Below, piece after piece: positions 12,434-23,389 of a DNA stretch of 64,000 bases (position 1 is the stretch's first letter; each line of letters opens with the position of its first letter). The DNA is taken from contig NC_081551.1 in assembly GCF_901000735.1 (NCBI RefSeq), positions 10,263,227 to 10,327,226 on the forward strand, given 5' to 3'. A model generated the notes under the pieces. The model was given only the letters and a program-made list of their open reading frames with translations. It had not been told where the DNA came from and ran no database searches. The position numbers were made by a program, and so were the translations under genes. Source of the stretch: Corylus avellana (taxonomy: Eukaryota; Streptophyta; Magnoliopsida; Fagales; Betulaceae).

Positions 12434-12600
12434 TGTTGTGCAAATTTATTTAACTCGCAAGTGCACGAATCAATTGTAGTTAATGGATTGCGAGTGCGAG
12501 GTCGAACCCACAGAGAATTGTATTCTTGAAAGCAATTTTAAATCTAAATTAATTAAATTCTAATCCTAAACCAAAACTAGTCCATATTTAAATGCATTTA
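12434..12600 (-). repeat. Partial 5' LTR of the Athila-like element (U5 end)
   Basis: On the minus strand it ends GCACAACA immediately before the primer site. It includes the characteristic segment around gcgagtgcgaggtcgaaccc (12490-12509). The boundary with the CACTA-like DNA further right is uncertain. Confidence 0.5.
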
Positions 12601-13118
12601 GCGTGGGGGCTTCTAATTAAATTAATTAATCTAGATAGGTTTGTTAATGTTTGTTTGTTTCTTTCTTTTTTTTAAAAAAAAAAAAAACATGTACACGCCT
12701 CTAAATTTGTAAAACCTAAACAACATAAAAACTAGCATTAAGTCAACAAATTGCATGCATGTTTACTATACCTACCATATATACAAAAAAAAATTAAATA
12801 TAATTTAAATCAAATAATACACACAAATAAAAAATATATTGACAAATGCATTTCTTAATTTTTAATCACTAAACATGCATATTAGTTTCTTCAAACCCCA
12901 AATGTTGCTATTTCTAACAAATTAAACACCAATATTGTTACACATTATTATCTCTATTTTCACAAATATATATATATAGTAGTACTACAACTTAATCATG
13001 ATTATAAATTTGTAGTCTTCAATTTATTTTTAAAAAACTTTATTAACAACCGATAACCATAAAATTAAAAAGCCTGAGTTTTAATTAGTATTATTCTAGA
13101 GTAGTAATATACGTATAT

Positions 13119-13166
<48 letters not shown>

Positions 13167-13999
13167 TCTACCGTATCAAAAAATCAAGTGATTTAAGAAC
13201 CACTTTTTATTTATTTAATTATTTTTTGAAATTAAATTTTTTATTAGTAGCTAGCTAGAGGTTTTATAAAACCTAGCTACGCACTAATTATTTAATTAAC
13301 TTACCATAATTAGTTAGGTTTTTAACTAATTAATTAGGAGGTGTCTAACCTATATAAACGCATTTGGTTTTTGTTATTTTTGAATTAAGTTTGAACTATT
13401 AGGATTTGTCTCTTCCCTTTTTGTGTTCTTTTTGTCTTATCTAGAAAGTATTTATAAAATATAGGTGATCATATCAATTTTTTTTTCCTTAATAAAAAGA
13501 AATTAATAATTATTTAAATTATTAATTTTTTCTTTCTTGACGTGCCACATGTGACACATCAAGAAATACTGTCGTGTCACATGTAGCACGTTAAGAAATT
13601 TCCTAACGTGTCACTGTGGACACATCAAGAAAGAGCCATGGGAAGGCGCGCTTAGCTGGCCTTTTGACATGTCAATATTTATTGACGTGCCATTTTGACA
13701 CGTCAATATTTATTGACGTGCTCTTTTAACACGTCATTATTGTATATTATTTAAATATAATTTTTAAAAATTAAATTGAATTTAAATTTAGCAACGTGGC
13801 AATCTTTGGCACGTTGCTATTTATTGACGTGTAGAATGCGCCACGTTACTAAATAGTGAGGTGGCACATTCAACACGTCAATAAATTTTTTATTGACGTG
13901 GCACTTTTGCCACGTCCATAATTATTAACATGGCATAAAGTGGTTTACTGTTTGCCACGTCAAAAAAAAAAAAAAAAAAAAAAGACCATTTTTTTGTAG
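12601..13999. mobile_element. CACTA element end (family A), fragment
   Basis: 13540-13970 holds a dense array of sub-terminal repeats in both orientations built on TATTGACGTGGCA and ACACGTCAATA. The block ends with TTTTTTTGTAGTG at 13988-14000, the reverse complement of a CACTACAAAAAAA terminus. The same sub-terminal family and the junction ctgtttgccac(g/a)tcaaaaaaa recur at 58190-58530. 12601-13120 resembles 56280-57000, for example at ttaaatgcattt and gcatgcatgtt. A (CT)n microsatellite lies at about 13122-13152. No transposase remains here. Confidence 0.65.
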
Positions 14000-14000
14000 T

Positions 14001-14725
14001 GTTCTTTTTATACCTTTCATAACCTTCTAGCTATGTTTTACTAAGACAAACACTCGTTTAACATAAATAAATATGCCACAAACACAACCTCTCTTCTCAT
14101 CACCTTTCTCCTCTGTAAGATTTGTTTTGTGTTTATGCAACTAAGTACTAGAAAATTATTTCTAAATTCAAATTGAATTGTAAAATAAGTTGATTTCCTG
14201 GCCCAACGCAATCAAGGAAACATGATCCTCTCCAGTTCAAATGAATTAAATAATATCCAGTTAATTATAGTGGGGGGTATTTTTGTTTTTTTGTTTTTTC
14301 ACTTTTTGAAGAAACAAAAACACTTTCCACTATAACTAACTGAATATTATCAAGATCAAATGAAATAAAGAGTATCATAATTCCAATCCAAAGAAGGGCA
14401 CAATAAAAACCATACCAGTAATGAAAATGAAAATGAAATGTGAAACCATTAATGTCTTAGAAACTTTAATATAAATTTTTTTTCACGGATTTTAAGTCAC
14501 GTACACTTTTTGAGAAGACAAAAATACCCACCACTATAACTAGTTGAATATTATCCAGTTCAAATGAATTGGAGTGACCAATCCAAAGAGGGAACAGTAA
14601 AAAAACACCAATAATGAAAATGAAATGTGAAACCATTAATTTCTTAGTTACTTGAATATAAATTTTTCTTCACGGATTTCAAGCCATGTACACCTTCTAT
14701 GAAACCCGCTCCCCAACCCACTAGA
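14001..14725. repeat. Start of module A: paired about 200-bp repeats
   Basis: Two copies (about 14320 and 14535) of a 200-bp unit marked by actataact, atattatcca, gaaatgtgaaaccattaat and cacggatttcaag. The same pair opens module B (19375, 19575) and module C (22815, 23010). At 14240-14290 an inverted scrap of the unit makes a small palindrome with the first copy. 14001-14230 shows nothing recognisable. Confidence 0.7.
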
Positions 14726-14734
14726 TAATTAAAA

Positions 14735-15585
14735 GGGAAAAGTCTGCATACTCCCCTCAAATTATCACCAAATTGAATTGACAATGTCCCACTTAAACTT
14801 TCAATTGCGACAATGTCACCCCAAACTACGAAAAATTGTCAATGTTCCCCCGATGCCGAAATTACCTTTAGGTAAAAAAAATGATAAAACAAAAATACAA
14901 AACTTCTAAGAAAAACCTAAAACTAAAAAAAATTCCCCAAAAAAAAAGAAACATAAAAAAAGAAATACATAAAAAAAAAAAAACAAAAGTTAACCGATTA
15001 AAATTAAAAATAAAATCCTTTGTGTAAGAACAAAAAAATAAAAAATTTCGATTTTTTTTTTGTTATGAAAAATGAAAATTTTTGTTTTTTTGTTTGTCTT
15101 ATAACTTTTTAAAATAAAGATTTATGTTTTTTTAAAAAAAAAATTAACAATTTTCGTTTCAGAAAATAAAAACTTTCATTTTCTAAAAAAAAAATTTTAA
15201 AATTTTTTTTTCTTTTAAATAAAAATTTCTGTTTTTTTTTTTTTTTAAAAAAAAAAATCGTTTAAAAAAAATATTCATTTAAAAAAAATCATTTTTTTAA
15301 ATTAAAAATTTTCGTTTAATTTTTATTTATTTTTATTTTATTTTTTTGAAAAAAAATCGTTCTATTCAAATTAAAATTTTTCGTTTTGAAAAAGAAATTA
15401 TATTATTATTATTTTTTTTTTTGAATTTATAGGGTTATTTTTGTCTTATTGAGAAAAACATAGGGCCATTTTTATCTTTTTGCTAGCATTAAGTAGGACA
15501 TTGACAATGTTTTGGCAGTTTGAAAATTTTGTGGAGGACATTATCAATTTGGTAGTAGTTTGAGGGGAGTACATGGACTTTACCC
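14735..15585. mobile_element. 851-bp MITE, Mutator type, with low-complexity core
   Basis: Flanked by a perfect 9-bp duplication TAATTAAAA (14726-14734 and 15586-15594). Terminal inverted repeats of about 60 bp are diverged: left begins GGGAAAAGTCTGCATACTCC, right read inwards begins GGGTAAAGTCCATGTACTCC. The core (14870-15425) is almost only A and T homopolymer runs. Module B carries the unoccupied site (19777-19785), so insertion came after the A/B duplication. It has no coding capacity. Confidence 0.85.
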
Positions 15586-16007
15586 TAATTAAAAATATGA
15601 AAAATTGAGAAACTATTTGTACACAGACCACACACGTCATCTATATCCAATAATAATGACTCATTTCGTACGTTCAAATAACAAGTTTAAAAATGACATA
15701 TATTATAGAAGAGTGTTAGGCTTACTAATAAATTTTACGAAAAAAAATTTACAAATTACTGTGTCACAATATGATTGAAAGTGAGATAAATTTAAATTTT
15801 GAGAAACTCAATCATATTGTGCCAATCAGTTGGTAAAATGATTTTTTATAGATTTGCTTGTAAGCCTAACAGTTTTCTATATTATATAGAAGAACAAAAA
15901 GAATAATAATCAACGTACTAGCGTTTGTCTTAGTAAAACTGACTGTTGGAATGCTTGGAGCTGGGCAGCAACAGAAACTCCATGGCCTGATAGACACTCT
16001 AAGAGAG

Positions 16008-16185
16008 GGATCCAGATCCCCTCATATTAGAGGGAGAATATGAGACTCTCATATTATTCATCTTGACCGCCCATTTTCATCCAACAGCCCACACCACGCC
16101 ACGTGTCCCACTCAAACTTATATAATAAAATATTAATTAGATTTTTAAAAAGAAATTAAAAATAGAAATAATAAAAAATTAAAAT
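16008..16185. mobile_element. Half of a fold-back MITE (copy in module A)
   Basis: The left inverted repeat begins GGATCCAGATCCCCTCATAT after the 9-bp flank CTAAGAGAG (15999-16007). The right half is missing, and sequence passes directly into the gagagagagatgg that follows the element in the other modules. Intact relatives are at 20163-20680 and 31096-31443. Confidence 0.75.
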
Positions 16186-16302
16186 CAAATAAAAGAGAGA
16201 GAGATGGAAAGAAAATTAATTAAGAGAGGAGGGCAGTAGCTGGGACGTCTTGTCCCGCACCTCCCTCTCATTAAAAGAAATGACGTCAAGCATGAAAGTG
16301 AC

Positions 16303-17189
16303 TAGGGGCGGCATTATGATTTCAAATTTTTGTTTGGGGTGGCCGGAGATAAAGATCGGTTTGGGTTTATGATTGCAAAAAGTGCGACTACAAAATAACG
16401 ATTTTAAAATTTGCAATTTGACAACTCAATTTTTAAAAATACAGTTGAATATTTGGTAAAATTATGATTTTATTTTTACCATCGCAGTTAAGATTTTAAA
16501 GTAGTGTGTTGCCTGCAATGTGAAAACATAGTTATTTATACGTTTTCAAATCGTATTTTTTTTTCTTAAATCCACTCCCAAATGATATACTTTTATGTTT
16601 TAATTTAAAAATCCCACTCTCAAATACACTCTCTTTAAGTTCTTTAGTATCATTGTTTTCAATAATAGAAACATGCATGAAGAGTAGTACAAATTAAAGT
16701 TAAATCAAGATGGACCAAAATCCTTAAAATAATGAACATGGCGTTGAAATATTAAGATTTCAAATATGTCTTTTCCTTTGGGAAAGATTGATAAGATATA
16801 AGAGATTAAAATTTGAATAGTTAGTAGGAAAATAATTAAATAAAGATTTGGAGCACACCAGTCGGAACTGGGACGTTCCCTGTTGGAATAAGTAGGAACA
16901 AACACATTAGAGAATTAAAAAAAAAAAAAAACGAAAAAAAAGAAGAAGAAGATTATACGTGAGTCTGATGGGTGGGCCTCATTGCTCATTGGGCTAGTGA
17001 TGAGCCATATGGGGCATCAGAGAGTGCCAAAATTGATGGAAACTTTGGGGTGGGCTAAGGCAAAATCTTGGGGGTAAAGACAAAAACTTGCAGGCGCTGC
17101 CCTTCATGTAAAATTGCTCTGGTTATAAGAATTTCAAAAATTTTAGGGGTTGCCATGGTCCGCCAACCTACAACGTGGATCCGCCCCTG
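16303..17189. mobile_element. Old MITE-like element with GGGGCGG ends
   Basis: The left end aggggcggcattatgattt and the right end read inwards aggggcggatccacg share a short inverted terminus. Flanks GAAAGTGAC and GAAGGTGAC agree at 8 of 9 bases. The same boundaries occur in module C (from about 31575 to 32395). It may be a MULE- or hAT-derived MITE, and the assignment is tentative. Confidence 0.45.
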
Positions 17190-17482
17190 AAGGTGACGTG
17201 GTTTAACAGTAAATAAAGCCAACCTATACACCTTGTTTACTATTAAACGACGCATTTTTAAAAAAATGAAGTCGTTTCAATAATAAACGACTTCACTTTT
17301 TATTGTAGTTTATTGTTCAGACGTCTATCATCAAAAGTGACGTCGTTTAAAATGGAAACAATTTCATTTTTTTTAAGTTTATATCATTTATATATAAGTG
17401 ATGTAAAAATAATGTTTTTGCGCCGTTTATATAAAACAACAAAAACAAAAACGACATAAAATGTTGTGTTTTTTTGTAGTAT
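17190..17482. mobile_element. CACTA-like end remnant in module A
   Basis: Repeated inverted motifs around AAACGACTTCATTTT and GACGTCGTTTAAA lead to gtgtttttttgtagtata, the reverse complement of a TACTACAAAAAAAC terminus. Equivalent remnants end near 21030 in module B and 32700 in module C. No other end or transposase is visible. Confidence 0.45.
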
Positions 17483-19374
17483 ACCCCTTGAACCACTCGG
17501 CCATTGACAATTTAACCACTTAAGTTGTGCATGTTTATCAAGTTAATTACTACTTTCATCCAAAGAAAATAACAATCATGTTATGTGTGGATTAAGAAAG
17601 GAAAATGATTCATTTATATTATTTATTTATTTTTTTTTTTTTATGCATTAGATTTGTAGGCGACACGTGAGCCACATCCTTAAAGATTGTTTCACACGTA
17701 GGCGACAAGTACCCCTCATCACACGTTAGAATCAGTACTTGTCATGTCAATTCATGTTACGTCATGTTGGAGCAAATAAGTCAAGAAACCCTTAGAAAAA
17801 TTACGCATTAAGACCCGTATTGACAACGTACTCCCGACGACCATTGCTTTAATTCAAGTCCTATTCCAGAAAAATAATGGGAAGAAAATTTGGATGAAGA
17901 TAAATGCTTACCACTTGAAAATTAAATTCGAGAATTGAAAATGGTGGAAGATTTGAAACCAAGTCAATTGAGTCAATGGTGGATGGAAGAAATGGCCCTC
18001 CACTTACCATTCTATCAGACTCTAATTATGTGTTGGAACAGTTTTCGACAAAGTGTAGACTGTGCGCTTTTCAGGGCCTTCTTGATCTTCAATACGTGCT
18101 CCAAATAGCTATGAAATAACAAAAGCGTAAAAGATCTGCCGAGAAAAGCTTTTTGGGGCCTTCTTAATCTTCAATACGTACTCCAAATAGCTATAAAATA
18201 ACAAAAGCGTCAAGCGTCAAAGAGCCTCAATTTCTGAAAGAAATATTATGTTTCGGTGCACAATAATTCAATATGCTCAAAAGGGACTAATTGAGCTCTA
18301 ATCCGAAATTTATGGTATGAGAGAATGCAATTTTGTACCGCGTATAGGGGCCTATTTATAAGCTTAGAGAGTTGAGTTAGACTTAAACTAGTTCTTCTTA
18401 TTTGAGTTGACTTGGGGTTCGTGAGAGTTGTAATTAGACTTGTGCTCCTACTTCCGTGTAGACATGGAGTAGGATTCCAATAGAGTCTTGCTTGGACTAT
18501 TTCTCCTGCTATTTAATTAATAGCTCTTGTTATTTAATTAAATAGCTTTATAGGCCTATCATTTGCCTTAAGGCCCAAAATTTGATAGGCTTGGAGAGTG
18601 AATTTATTCCCAATAGTTACCCCCAATTCCCTTATCTAATGTACTTGGATAACGGGAATTTAGTCAGAGCCTCCAGATGACTTGTTGTTTGAACTCATCC
18701 AAGACTTACATCTCTCTAGTGAATGAGTTTAGAGCTCGGTAGCTGGATCCCTTCAGCTCTGTTCCTGCCATCGTCTGGCTGTAATGCTCCCAAAATTGGC
18801 TTTGACTAGCTTGGTAGAGTTATTGGCAATTACTCATGTTTAACCAATTGGTAGCTAAATGGGTTATCGTCCCTCTAAGCACTATCAAAGTTAATGCATA
18901 ATAATGTGAAATAAATCTGAGAAATCTATAAATCATTATTAGGATAAGTATTATCCTCGAAATTAAAGACATAAAGCAACTAACAATGATATAAACAAAC
19001 CTGATAACATTATGAAGATCTTAAAGCAAGGTCTATAGTGGCAACCATACCACTCCTGGATTCTAGGAACAGGTTTCCAATAAGAGTAATAACCGTATAA
19101 GTCTACCGACTTTCTAAGTAAACCTCACAATTGGGTATGTCATGAGCTCAATATTATTAGGTAGAAATAAATGTGCAGTCATTGGTAAACTTTTGAAGTG
19201 AGGTGTTTCCTTCGTTAATACACCTCAAAAATATTGTTTAGTTGATAAAGAGGTAGTGTATTCTCAGTGGCAATCGCTCAAATATTTTAATGCAGAAAAT
19301 TAATGCTTTATATGTCATAATTATCATATATGGTCTACTTGACATATTACCCATTCTTAGTAGGATTGGCACAG

Positions 19375-22300
19375 TCCCTATAACTAACTGGATATTATCC
19401 AGTTCAAATAAAATGAAGATGATCCTAATTCCAATCCAAAGAAGGGCACAATACAATTTACACCAGTAATGAAAATGAAATGTGAAACCATTAATGTCTT
19501 AGAAACTTTAATATAAATTTTTCTTCACGGATTTCAAGTCATGTACACCTTCTGAGGAGACAAAAATACCCTTTACTATAACTAACTAGATATTATTTGA
19601 TTCAAATGAAATAGAGATATCCTAATTCCAATCCAAAGAATGGCACAATAAAAACCACACCAGTGATTAAAATGAAATGTGAAACCATTAATGTCTTAGA
19701 AACGTTAATATAAATTTTTCTTCACGGATTTCAAGTCACATACATCTTCTGCAAAACCGTTCCCCAACCTGCTAGATAATTAAAAATATAGAAAACTGAG
19801 AAAATATTTGAACTCACAAAAAAAAAAAAAAAATGCGAGCAACTATTTGTACACAGACCATGCACGTCATCTAGTGGTAGGCTTACTAACAAATTTTACC
19901 AAAAAAAAAAAATTTTCCAAATTAATGTGATACAATATGATTGAAAATGAGATAAATTAAAATTTTGAAAATCTCAATCATATTGTGTCAATCAATTTGT
20001 AAAAGTTTTTCTTATAAAATTTGTTTGTAAGCTTAATACTTTTCTTTATTATATAGAAGAGTAAAAAGAATAATAATCTACGTACGAGTAAAACTGACTG
20101 TTGTAATGCTTGGAGTTGGGCAGCAACGGCAACTCTTTGGGTTGACAGCCACTCTACGGGAGGGATCCAGATCCCCTCATATTATAGTGAGAATGAGAGA
20201 CTCTCATATTGTTCATCCTAGCCGTCCATTTTCATCTAATAGCCTACACCACGCCATATGTCCCACCCAAGCTTATATAATAAAATGTTATTTAACTTTT
20301 AAAAAGAAAATAGAATATAAATAATAAAAAATTATAATCAAATTAATTTAAAAAAAAAAAAAAAATTGTTTGGCCTGCCACTCGATCAAGTTGAGCCTAG
20401 GGGTGGCTTTGGCCACCTTAGACCCGTTGGTCTAGGGTGGCCGAAGCCACCCCTAGGCTCAACTGGTGGCCGGCCACTCCAGCTATTTTTTTTTTTTAAT
20501 TTGATTTTAATTTTTTATTATTTTAATTTGTATTTTCTTTTTAAAATTTAATTAATATTTTATTATATAAGTTTGAGTGGGACACGTGGCGTGGTGTGAG
20601 CTGTTTGATGAAAATAGATGGTCAAGATGAACAATATGAAAGTCTGATATTCTCCCTCTAATATGAGGGGCTCCGGATACCTAAGAGAGAGATGGAGAGA
20701 TGAAGAGAAAATTAATTAAAAGAGGAGGGCAGTAGCTAGCACGTCTTATCCTGCACCTCCCTCTCATTAATAGAAATGACGTCGTTTAATGGTCCAAATG
20801 ACATCATGCATGATAGTGACTAGGGGCAGGATTAGAAAATTTTGTTTGGAGTGGTCGGAGCTAAAAGTCAGTTTGGGTTTATGATTTCAAAAAATGCGAT
20901 TGAAAAATAACGATTTGGGTTGATATATATATATATATATATAAGCGATGTAAAAATAATGTTTTTGTGCCATTTATATAAAACAATAAAAACAAAAACT
21001 ACATAAAATATTGTGTTTTTTGTGGTATAGCCCTTAAACCACTCGGCCATTGACAATTTAACTACTTGTGTTGTGCATGTTTATTAAGTTAATTACTACT
21101 TTCATCCAAATAAAATAACAATCATGTTATCGTGTGGATTAAGAAAGGAAAATGATTCATTTTTTTTAATTTTTTTTTTTATGCATTAGATTGTAGGCGA
21201 CACGTGAGCCACATCCTTGAAGATTGTTTCACACGTAGGCGACACGTACCCCTCATAGATGACACGTTAGAATCAGTACTTGTCAGATCATGTTACGTCA
21301 TGTTGGAGCAAATAAGTCAAGAAACGCTTGGAAAAATTACGCATTAAGACCCGTATTGACGACGCACTCCCGACGACCATTGCTTTAAACTTTCAAGTCC
21401 TATTCCAGAAAAATAATGGGAAGAAAATTTGGATGAAGATAAAGGCCTACTGCTTGAAGATTAAATTCGAGAATTGAAAATGGTGGAAGATTTGAAACCA
21501 AGGCAATTGGGTCAATGGTGGATGGAAGAAATGGCCCTCCACATACCATTTTATCCAACTCTAATTATGTGTTAGAACAGTTTTCAACATAGTGTAGATT
21601 GTGTGCTTTTCGGTGCCTTCTTAATCTCTAATACATGCTCCAAATAGCAATAAAATAACATAAGCGTCAAAGATCCGCTGAGGAAAATCCGATGTCTAAA
21701 TCAATCTCCGAAAGAAATATTATGCTTTGATGCACAATAATTCAATAAAGGACCAATTGAGCTCTAATCCGTAATTTTTGGTATTAGAGAATGTACCTTG
21801 TAATTTTGTACCTTGTATAGGGATCAATTTATAGGCTTGGAGTGTTAAGGTAGACTTGGACTAGTTCTTCTTATTTGAGTTGACTTGGGTTTCCTGGGAC
21901 TTGGGCTCCTACTTCCCTGAAGACTTGGAGTAGGATTCCAATAGTCATGCTTAAACTATATCTCTTGCTATTTAATTAATAGCCCTTGTCATTTAATTAA
22001 ATAGCTATATGGGCCTATCATTGGCCTTAAGGCTTAAAATCTGATGGGCTTGTAGAGTGAATTTATTTTTAACAGTTACCCCAAATTCCTTTATCCGAGG
22101 TACTTGGGTAACGGGAATGTAGTTAGAGCCTCCAGACGACTCGTTGTTTGACCTCATCCGAGACTTACATCTCCTTGGTGAATGTGCTTAGAGCTCAGCA
22201 GCTGGATCCCTTCAGCTCTGTTCCTCCCAACATTTGGTTTCCAGGAGTTGTAACGCCCCCAAAACTGGCTTTGACCAGCCTGACAAGGTTATTAGCAATT

Positions 22301-22815
22301 ACCCAGTTTAACTAATTGGTGGCTAAATGAGGAATCGCCCCTCTAAGCATTATCAGAGTTAATGCATAAAAATGTGAAATAAATCTAAGAAATCTATAAA
22401 TCATTACAGGGATAAGTATAATCCACGAAATTACAGACATGGAGCAACTAACAATGATATAAATAACAAGGTTTGTAGTGGCAACTGTACCACTCTTGGA
22501 TTCTAGGAACAGGTTTCCTATAAGAGTAATAACCGCGTAAGTCTAACAACTTACTAAGTAAACCTCACAATTGGGTATAATATGAGCTCAATATTATTAG
22601 GTAGAAATAAACATGTAGTCATTGATAAACTTTTGAAAGGAGGTGTTTCCCCCGTTAATACACCTCAAAAATATTGTTTGGTTGATAAAGAGGTGGTGTA
22701 TTCCCAGTGACAATCGCCCAAATGTTTTAATACAGAAAACTAATGCTTTATATGTCATAACTATCATATATGGTCTACCTGAGATATTATCCCTTCTCAG
22801 CAGGGTTGGCTCTGT
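19375..22815. repeat. Tandem module B, gene-less
   Basis: Second copy of the module. It opens with the paired 200-bp repeats, then the empty sites for the 851-bp MITE (19777-19785) and for the MULE (19845-19854), the full-length fold-back MITE, the CACTA-like remnant and the kinase-upstream-like section (21040-21410). It closes with an LTR-like segment starting TGTAACGCCCCCAAAACTGG (22250). No gene is seen. Confidence 0.75.
20163..20680. mobile_element. Fold-back MITE, full-length copy (module B)
   Basis: 518 bp with inverted repeats of about 200 bp at each end. The left begins GGATCCAGATCCCCTCATAT; the right read inwards begins GTATCCGGAGCCCCTCATAT. The centre is itself a palindrome (about 20388-20462) built on cctaggggtggctttggcc and its complement. 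Flanks CTACGGGAG and CTAAGAGAG are a 9-bp duplication with two mismatches. The whole element can fold into one hairpin. Confidence 0.8.
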
Positions 22816-23269
22816 CCCTATAACAAACTGAATATTATCCAGTTCAAATGAAATGAAAAGGATCCTAATTCCAATCCAAAGAAGGGCACATTACAATTTA
22901 CACTGATGAAAATGAAATTTGAAACCATTAATGTCTTAGAAACTTTAATATAAATTTTTCTTCACGGATTTCAAGTCATGTACACCTTTTGAGAAGACAA
23001 AAATATCATCCACTATAACTAACTAGATATTATCTAGTTCAAATAAAATGGAGATATCATAATTTCAATCCAAAGAAGGGCACAATAAAAACCACACCAG
23101 TAATTAAAATAAAATGTGAAAGCATTAATGTCTTAGAAATGTAAATATCAATTTTTCTTCACGAATTTCAAGTCACGCACACCTTCTGCGAAACCCGTTC
23201 CCCAACCCACCAGATAACTGAGAAACTATTTGAACTCACAAAAAAAAAGAAAAAAAAAAAAGAGAAACT

Positions 23270-23279
23270 ATTTGTACAC
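23270..23279. repeat. Target site duplication of the MULE, left
   Basis: ATTTGTACAC immediately precedes the element. An identical copy follows it at 30680-30689. The undisturbed single-copy site is present at 15615-15624 (module A) and 19845-19854 (module B). Confidence 0.95.
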
Positions 23280-23371
23280 GGGTAATGTTATTCAGCAGCA
23301 TTTCTTGCGGAAACTGTCCGCAAGAAATGCTGGTTAACCCAACCTGGGTTAACCAGCATTTTTATTAAAAA
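23280..23371. repeat. MULE left terminal inverted repeat, self-complementary
   Basis: It contains the perfect hairpin CAGCATTTCTTGCGGA - AACTG - TCCGCAAGAAATGCTG. A second overlapping one is AATGCTGGTTAACCCA - ACC - TGGGTTAACCAGCATT. The shared AATGCTG block can pair either way. Confidence 0.9.
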
Positions 23372-23389
23372 AAAAAAAAAAAAAAAAAA

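Larger units (their letters stand above)
8870..12600 (-). mobile_element. Athila-like (Ty3 type) non-autonomous LTR element, decayed
   Basis: Element on the minus strand. The primer binding site for tRNA-Asp (12410-12427) follows an LTR ending in CA at 12434. The polypurine tract (9157-9170) precedes a second LTR starting TGATAAGTGCC at 9156. The internal part, about 3.2 kb, carries only a gag-like pseudogene, and no protease, reverse transcriptase or integrase motif was seen. It is therefore a deletion derivative that would depend on enzymes from another copy. Neither LTR is complete: the left retains its U3 start and the right its U5 end, so outer limits are approximate. Confidence 0.65.
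15586..19374. repeat. Tandem module A (body), gene-less copy of receptor-kinase upstream DNA
   Basis: This aligns by eye with module B (19780-22815) and module C (30680-33557). Landmarks in order are: the ctatttgtacacagacca site (15613), the MITE at 16008, gcagtagctgggacgtcttg (16225), tcttttcctttgggaaagat (16769), ccattgacaatttaaccact (17502), agtcaagaaac (17781), gggaagaaaatttggatgaa (17879), a polyadenylation-like AT section (18530) and an LTR-like TGTAATGCTCCC (18789). The stretch 17490-17870 also matches 34165-34650 upstream of the lectin receptor kinase. No open reading frame is conserved between modules. Confidence 0.75.

Noticed and set aside
16216..17255. Several 60-70 codon minus-strand frames in module A
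   Set aside because: None is conserved in modules B or C, where the aligned DNA has stops and indels.
18789..19370. Solo LTR in modules A and B beginning TGTAAYGC
   Set aside because: The start resembles Ty3 LTRs, but no convincing end, target duplication or primer site was found, so it is mentioned only as a landmark.
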